Source: Lutibacter sp.
GTDB lineage: Bacteria; Bacteroidota; Bacteroidia; Flavobacteriales; Flavobacteriaceae
NCBI GenBank assembly: GCA_021647265.1
Contig: JAKIVA010000018.1
Location: 1 to 49,399, forward strand
Length of the DNA: 49,399 bases
Direction of reading: 5' to 3'
Positions 45,032-49,399 of the stretch are shown piece by piece; within the stretch, counting starts at the first letter, position 1, and every line of letters begins with the position of its first letter. Below the pieces are notes generated by a model that made no database searches, was not told the origin of the DNA, and saw only the letters and a program-made list of their open reading frames with translations. A program made the position numbers and the translations under genes.

Positions 45032-45560
45032 CCATCTTATTTATACGAGTTAATATGTTGATACGTTTTGCTGCTGAATTTTTTAATGGACCGGAAATGT
45101 GCTTTTTAGTTCGTTCTAAATGTGGAATTTCAAAAAATATGTTTTTAAAATGATGAATAGATTCTTGTGTAGAATTTTTAGTAGCGTGGGTGGAAAATAC
45201 ACTTTCCAATCCATTATGATGCGTGTAAATATGATTAAGTGCTTTAATAAAATAAGTTAAATCTTTGCTATTAAAAGTTCTATGAACAAAATCTCCAAAA
45301 CTATCTAAATGATGAGGTTTATAATTTAAAACAAAATCGTAAGGTGAATTACCCATTAATTCCATCATACGATTGGCATTTTTTATAATAGATTTTCTAT
45401 TTCCCCAAGCAATGGTAGCAGTAAGAAATCCTGATATTTCAATATCCTCTTTTAAAGAATATCGATGAGGAATTTGTATAGGGTCACTTTCAATAAACTT
45501 TGGATTGTTGTATTGCAATACCTTAGTATCAAGAAATTCTTTGAGTTCTTTTTGATTCAA
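45024..45560 (-). pseudogene. TIGR02757 (DUF2400) gene, 5' fragment, cut by the island
   Basis: The host part is 45057-45560 (about 168 codons, MNQKELKEFLDTKV... to SAAKRIN). The frame then runs ~10 codons into the island (LTRINKMAN) and stops. It starts at a TTG with a leader like that of the island copy. It is the counterpart of 29692-29952. The protein has lost its C-terminal third. Confidence 0.9.
45047..45065. other. Right attachment junction of the island (attR)
   Basis: Island half-site GAGTTAAT, core AT (45055-45056), then host half-site GTTGATACG. Combined with the left junction it rebuilds attB CGTGAAAAC-AT-GTTGATACG. Confidence 0.85.
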
Positions 45561-46083
45561 CTTTAATTTTTTGTTGGAAAGTTACAATTTTTATTGATAA
45601 ATTTATGCGATGTTAATTGACTGAATAGATATGTTTTTTCACTATTTTTTATAAATAAATAAACCCGTTGTGCACTGTGATAAAATTTCGTCAATTCCTT
45701 TAGATTAGCAAACAGTTAAAAACATTTAAATTTGTTAAAAAAAAGAATGGGGTGAACTTAGCCTGCCGCTAGATTTTGGACAATTTTTTTTAATTTTTTT
45801 ACTATAAATAGCTTCCATTAAGAGGTGTTTTTATATTTCTTTAGTTAATCTTAAATTATTAGAGTACCTTTGCAAACGGATTATATATCTTTTGATATCA
45901 ATCATTTACTATCATTTTTGTTGATGAGCCTTAAAAGTAATCTACAAAGGCATTAACAAACTTCATACCTATAGTTGAGTTTTTAGTAATCAGTCCAAGC
46001 ATCAAAGTACTAAAAATTGGTACGCTTAAGTGCTTTTTATCGAGTGTTTAAACTTTTTTTTGATGACACCAAATAAATAAAGT
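45561..46083. other. Intergenic region upstream of the lipid-type operon
   Basis: 523 nt with no convincing ORF. An inverted repeat TTTTTAGTA (45980-45988) / TACTAAAAA (46008-46016) with a 19-nt loop lies 68-104 nt before the first gene. It may be a leader structure or operator. The 45561-45620 part is the leader of the broken TIGR02757 gene. Confidence 0.5.
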
Positions 46084-46881
46084 ATGAATATAAATTCAGA
46101 AAATTATTATGGTGACAATCGTATTTCCACTGCATTACTTCTTGCAGCAGGAACAGGTAGTCGTCTATATCCTTTAACTAAAAATTCCCCAAAATGTCTT
46201 ACCCTTGTTAACGAAAAATCAATTCTTGAAAGACTTGTCAATAATTTAAAAAAACAAAGATTTACTCGGCTTGTAATTGTTACAGGCTATGAAAAAGAAT
46301 GCATTATGGATTTTCTTGGAAGTAAATCAGGAAATTTAACCATTGAGTATATAAATAGCCCTCTTTACTTAACCACCAACAATATATATTCACTTTGGAT
46401 AGCCCGTAATATTATAAATGAGCCTTTTGTTCTGTTTGAAAGCGATTTGGTTTTAAACTCATCGCTGCTTAATGAAATGGTTTTACCCGATAAAATGGCA
46501 GTTGCAAAAATGCAGCCTTGGCTTAATGGAACTACGGTTACGGTAAATAAATTAAATCAAGTTACCCATTTTCAGGAAGGAACAACAGAAACATATATAG
46601 GTACTCGTTATAAAACAGTTAATATTTACAGTTTTTCACTTTCATCTTGGCAAGCTATTGTAAAAAGGCTTAATCAGTATATTTCAGCAGGTATTGTTAA
46701 CTGTTATTATGAAACCGTTTTTTCTGAAATGATTGATGGTAATAGCCTATCTCTTGAAGCTGTTTCGTTCGACCATAAATCTTGGTATGAAATAGATACT
46801 ATTAATGATTTAGCCGAAGCAGAAAAACTTTTCCCAATAGAATTGAATATACAGCCTAAGCGTGCATTGGCAAATGCATAA
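46084..46881 (+). CDS. NTP_transferase-type nucleotidyltransferase (LicC/PntC-like cytidylyltransferase)
   Basis: This encodes 265 aa. The nucleotide-binding signature LLLAAGTGSRLYPLTKNSPKCL is at residues ~18-40; the metal-binding Asp is in FVLFESDLVL, and a C-terminal DHKSWYEIDTINDL motif is typical of LicC-like enzymes. It probably joins CTP to a phospho-amino alcohol or phosphonate to give a CDP-activated head group. Gene order with a PLP enzyme and a CDP-alcohol phosphatidyltransferase supports this. The choice of substrate is inference; a sugar-1-phosphate is less likely in this context. Confidence 0.8.
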   Translation: MNINSENYYGDNRISTALLLAAGTGSRLYPLTKNSPKCLTLVNEKSILERLVNNLKKQRFTRLVIVTGYEKECIMDFLGSKSGNLTIEYINSPLYLTTNNIYSLWIARNIINEPFVLFESDLVLNSSLLNEMVLPDKMAVAKMQPWLNGTTVTVNKLNQVTHFQEGTTETYIGTRYKTVNIYSFSLSSWQAIVKRLNQYISAGIVNCYYETVFSEMIDGNSLSLEAVSFDHKSWYEIDTINDLAEAEKLFPIELNIQPKRALANA

Positions 46882-46895
46882 TGGTTTTAGAATAA

Positions 46896-48008
46896 ATGAT
46901 AAGTACACATACGATGGACAATAATTATAAAACACAAGCCGAGAAATACCAATACTTATCAAAACAGCATGGAGGTTATTATCGGCATAATTTTACTGAC
47001 CATGCCTACTTATATAATTTATATTTTCCTCCAAAAGAAGTGTTTGCACATCTTAAAGATAATATTCATAATTTAGTGTTAAATTACCCAGTTGCACAAG
47101 ATGTACTTGCCAAGCTTATTGGAGAAATAATAGGCCAACCGGCAGATAGGATTATTGTTGGAAATGGTGCTGCTGAAATTATTAAAATACTTTCAGGACA
47201 TTTAGCAAAGAAAATAATTGTTCCTGTTCCCTCATTTAACGAATATGTCAATGCTGCACCAGAAGGGCATGTTGTGGAATTTCCACTTGAATTTCCATCC
47301 TTCCAACTTGATATAGATAAATTTGCCGCAGAGGCTATAAAAGTTGAAGCAGATATGGCTGTTGTAGTAACACCCAATAATCCTACTTCAATACTAGTTC
47401 CAAAATCCGATTTAATACGTTTGGCACAAAAACTAAATGAACACAATTGTATGCTTATTATTGATGAATCATTTCTTGATTTTGCTGAAAATAAAGAGCA
47501 AATTAGTCTAGAACAGAACATTGCTGAATATCCAAATATGGCCATACTTAAAAGTATGAGTAAAGCCTATGGAATATGTGGACTTAGAATTGGATATATG
47601 TTAACTGCAAACCTGAAATTTGCTGATGCGGTTAGAAACGAAATTCATATTTGGAATATCAATGGATTTGCCGAAGAATTCCTTAGAATATTACCAAAAT
47701 ATAAACAGGAATTTAAGGACAGCTGCCAAAAGGTTAAAGCTGATAGAGATATTTTCTATGAAAATTTATGTGAAATTAAAGGGATGATCGTTTTTAAACC
47801 CGATGCAAATTATATTTTTTGTCGTTTACCCGATGACGCTTTAAGCGGTCCTGAAATAACAAAGCATTTATTTATTAAACATAATATTTATATAAAAGAT
47901 AGCACCGAAAAGACACAACCCGATGCAACTCGATATATTCGGATTGCAAGTCGCACCAATGAAGAAAACAAAAAACTTATTGAAGCTTTGAAAGATGTGA
48001 TGTATTAA
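46896..48008 (+). CDS. PLP-dependent class I/II aminotransferase-fold enzyme (HisC/CobD-like)
   Basis: This encodes 370 aa. PLP-fold motifs: VGNGAAEIIKIL (cofactor phosphate loop), VVVTPNNPTS, IIDESFLDF and the Schiff-base Lys in SMSKAYGICGLRIGY. It may be an amino-acid decarboxylase of the CobD type (serine- or threonine-phosphate to amino-alcohol phosphate) or an aminotransferase. With the flanking genes, production of ethanolamine phosphate for CDP activation is one attractive reading. It starts 14 nt after the first gene; an internal Met at residue 7 is an alternative start. Confidence 0.82.
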   Translation: MISTHTMDNNYKTQAEKYQYLSKQHGGYYRHNFTDHAYLYNLYFPPKEVFAHLKDNIHNLVLNYPVAQDVLAKLIGEIIGQPADRIIVGNGAAEIIKILSGHLAKKIIVPVPSFNEYVNAAPEGHVVEFPLEFPSFQLDIDKFAAEAIKVEADMAVVVTPNNPTSILVPKSDLIRLAQKLNEHNCMLIIDESFLDFAENKEQISLEQNIAEYPNMAILKSMSKAYGICGLRIGYMLTANLKFADAVRNEIHIWNINGFAEEFLRILPKYKQEFKDSCQKVKADRDIFYENLCEIKGMIVFKPDANYIFCRLPDDALSGPEITKHLFIKHNIYIKDSTEKTQPDATRYIRIASRTNEENKKLIEALKDVMY

Positions 48009-48012
48009 AAAA

Positions 48013-48654
48013 ATGAATACTATGAAAAATGAAAAACAGCCAGGCATGCTTTTTTTTGCAAAAGACTTGCCTAACATTTGCTCTCTATTAGGCTTGTTAA
48101 GTACTGTAATAGGAATCTATTTTGCCATAAAAGGGAATTTTCAAGCCGCAATTATTACTATATTATGGGCAGTATTATTTGATTGGTATGATGGAATTAT
48201 AGCCAGAAAAATGAAAAATAGAACAAAAGCACAAGGTATATTTGGAGGTCAACTAGACTCAATGATAGATATTGTAAGTTTTGGTATTTTTCCTGCTGTG
48301 CTACTATTAAGCTATGGAAATTATAACCTCTGGTTTTTACCTGGAGCTTTTGTAATTATTGCTGCCAGTGCTATTAGGTTGAGTTATTTTAATATTTATG
48401 GTTTAATCGATAGTAAAACATATAAGGGACTTGCCTTAGATAATAATGTACTTATCTTGGCTTTCATCTTTTTATTTGAAAGTTTCTTCACTCATGAAGC
48501 TTTTTCAATACTTATTTACGCCCTTTTAATGCTGCTATCTGCATTGAATTTATCTTCAATCCCAACCCCAAAATTTAAAGGAAAGTGGATTTACGTGCTA
48601 ATTGTATATGTATTGGTGCTTACCTCAATTTTTGGATGGATATTGTATAATTGA
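48013..48654 (+). CDS. CDP-alcohol phosphatidyltransferase, PssA-like
   Basis: This encodes 213 aa with six or so hydrophobic segments. The catalytic motif is DWYDGIIARKMKNRTKAQG then IFGGQLDSMIDIVSFGIFP, with the D-G-x2-A-R and G-x3-D-x3-D elements and the DS..D..SFG run of PssA-type enzymes. It acts in the inner membrane, transferring a head group between CMP-activated and free alcohols. It begins 4 nt after the PLP enzyme. Flavobacteria normally have a core PssA elsewhere, so this one is probably accessory. Confidence 0.85.
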   Translation: MNTMKNEKQPGMLFFAKDLPNICSLLGLLSTVIGIYFAIKGNFQAAIITILWAVLFDWYDGIIARKMKNRTKAQGIFGGQLDSMIDIVSFGIFPAVLLLSYGNYNLWFLPGAFVIIAASAIRLSYFNIYGLIDSKTYKGLALDNNVLILAFIFLFESFFTHEAFSILIYALLMLLSALNLSSIPTPKFKGKWIYVLIVYVLVLTSIFGWILYN

Positions 48655-48670
48655 AGCTGAAATTTTAAAT

Positions 48671-48689
48671 TGGATATCTAAAATATCCA
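48671..48689 (+). terminator. Weak hairpin after the lipid-type operon
   Basis: TGGATAT (48671-48677) pairs with ATATCCA (48683-48689) around a 5-nt loop. A T-rich stretch follows but no clean T run. Confidence 0.4.
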
Positions 48690-48710
48690 TCCTCTTTATC
48701 TATTACCACT

Positions 48711-48968
48711 TTAGCGAATAACATTACGCCAGCTCAAATTAAAAAAAGTATTGAAAATACCTTAGCAAAAAATACCATTTCTTCTTTTTATTATGATAAT
48801 TAAGCAAATATAGCTACTGAAGATGAATTACAATATCTAACTAAAGATCAAATTGAAAAAAGAATTCGTGAAAAAAGAAAACAAATGGAAACCGCTGCAA
48901 AATCATTAGATTTTATGGCTGCAGCAAAATTAAAAGATGCAATAAAAGAACTAAAAGCAATGCTATAA
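48711..48968 (+). pseudogene. uvrB: uvrB 3' remnant
   Basis: 85 codons read as the C-terminus of UvrB: NNITPAQIKKSIENTL, then an in-frame TAA at codon 31, then DELQYLTKDQIEKRIREKRKQ and the UVR motif AAKSLDFMAAAKLKDAIKEL. The upstream ~570 codons of a normal uvrB are absent; the preceding DNA is the lipid-type operon. The remnant is not expressed as UvrB. A functional copy should exist elsewhere. Confidence 0.85.
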
Positions 48969-48973
48969 AATAA

Positions 48974-49004
48974 AACCTAACAGATTTGAAAAATCTGTTA
49001 GGTT
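48974..49004. repeat. Perfect 14-bp hairpin
   Basis: AACCTAACAGATTT (48974-48987) pairs with its exact complement at 48991-49004 with a 3-nt loop. Similar hairpins serve as intergenic repeats or terminators in flavobacteria. It lies between the uvrB and CMD-like remnants. Confidence 0.6.
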
Positions 49005-49038
49005 AAGTGAAGTTTTTATATTTTTTTAAAAAATTAAC

Positions 49039-49206
49039 TTAATAACTATAGCCTCCTCCTCCATCTTGTTCAATAGCAACACCCAAACCGGTAACCATTC
49101 TATTTACAAAGTTAAAATAAGAAACAACCAATGTAGCATCTAAAATAGCACTATCGCTTAATTCTAATTCCTTCAATTTTAACGTTGTATCTTCTTTAGT
49201 CAATCC
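49039..49206 (-). pseudogene. 3' remnant of a carboxymuconolactone-decarboxylase / AhpD-like gene
   Basis: The minus strand reads LELSDSAILDATLVVSYFNF then VNRMVTGLGVAIEQ and a short Gly-rich end. This matches the C-terminus of peroxidase-related CMD proteins. Upstream the frame hits a TGA at about 49207, next to IS sequence, so an IS insertion probably removed the 5' end. Confidence 0.7.
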
Positions 49207-49231
49207 TCAAAAAGCACTATTTCGGATTGAT

Positions 49232-49399
49232 TTAAGCCACATTTAAAATTGAATTGAACTTTATTCTATAGAGTATTGCTATTTTGAATTTCAAAATTAT
49301 CCACACAATAGAAGTTTTTAACTTTTTCATCAATTTCCTAAAGTTAAATCCAGCGGCAGCCATCATAAAATTAATAGAATCACCAGTTTGCCCCTTCAG
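49232..49399 (-). CDS. IS5-type transposase, C-terminus (runs off the window)
   Basis: 56 codons on the minus strand: LKGQTGDSINFMMAAAGFNF then RKLMKKLKTSIVWI... and a stop. The pattern LKG..GD.IN...AAA.WNF.K is the C-terminal end of DDE transposases of the IS5/IS4 group. The rest lies beyond 49399, so the element is not judged complete or broken. Confidence 0.75.
   Translation of the reverse strand: MKGQTGDSINFMMAAAGFNFRKLMKKLKTSIVWIILKFKIAILYRIKFNSILNVA

Larger units (their letters stand above)
29951..45054. mobile_element. 15.1-kb genomic island inserted by a large serine recombinase
   Basis: The element interrupts a TIGR02757 gene. Its ends are ATTAACTC (29953-29960) and GAGTTAAT (45047-45054), inverted repeats flanking an AT core duplicated at the junctions. 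Excision gives attB CGTGAAAACATGTTGATACG (imperfect palindrome) and an attP core GAGTTAATATATTAACTC (perfect palindrome). Contents from left to right: a complete TIGR02757 copy, a tyrosine-integrase remnant, a six-gene defence-like cluster, a Rep-like gene with small ORFs, and the truncated serine recombinase. Confidence 0.85.

Overview
The window is AT-rich chromosomal DNA from a member of the Bacteroidota, most likely Flavobacteriaceae. The evidence is the gene set (BshB1, RNase Y, XerD, DUF2520-KdsC pair, UvrA, a carboxypeptidase-regulatory-like TonB receptor), the promoters with a TTG / TAnnTTTG architecture, tRNA-His, and dispersed intergenic repeats of a flavobacterial type. I cannot name a genus from the sequence alone.

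Layout. (1) 1-2.3 kb: repeat-rich DNA, a relic HTH fragment, and a truncated RHS protein with a metallopeptidase-like tip plus a small lipoprotein, placed directly against kdsC. (2) 2.3-29.6 kb: ordinary core genome. It holds DUF2520/kdsC, ppdK, a MarR-controlled RND efflux operon (marR-adaptor-RND-TolC) with a palindromic operator, an LRR protein, bshB1, tRNA-His, a TPR protein, uvrA, a sigma-70 factor followed by a 46-codon ORF, an Fe-S-less endonuclease III, bcp, an M23 peptidase/TonB receptor pair, a coiled-coil protein, zapA, a probable 6S RNA, rny, xerD and aroQ. (3) 29,951-45,056: a 15.1-kb genomic island inserted in a TIGR02757 (DUF2400) gene. (4) 45.5-48.7 kb: an operon of a nucleotidyltransferase, a PLP enzyme and a PssA-like CDP-alcohol phosphatidyltransferase, probably making or modifying a lipid head group. 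(5) 48.7-49.4 kb: debris, namely the 3' end of uvrB with an in-frame stop, the 3' end of a CMD/AhpD-like gene, and the C-terminus of an IS5-type transposase running off the window.

The island is the most interesting part. Both junctions can be read to the base. Removing 15,104 bp rejoins the TIGR02757 frame exactly; the reconstructed attB is an imperfect palindrome and the reconstructed attP a perfect 18-bp palindrome, both centred on AT, as expected for a large serine recombinase. A large serine recombinase gene lies at the right end but has lost its catalytic N-terminus. Just inside the left end the island carries a second, complete, diverged copy of the gene it interrupts, with a similar 5' leader, and that copy is strongly recoded over the 21 nt corresponding to attB. 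The island therefore appears to replace the function it destroys while avoiding being a target itself.

The island cargo is a six-gene, one-direction cluster that looks like an anti-phage system: an Eco57I/PglX-like DNA methyltransferase, an AbiEi-like regulator, an AbiEii nucleotidyltransferase, a PLD-SNF2 helicase and two proteins with PD-(D/E)XK signatures. It does not match any named system I can recall. A HUH-like Rep candidate and small ORFs next to an inverted repeat suggest an older replicon within the island, and a tyrosine-integrase 3' remnant suggests nested insertions.
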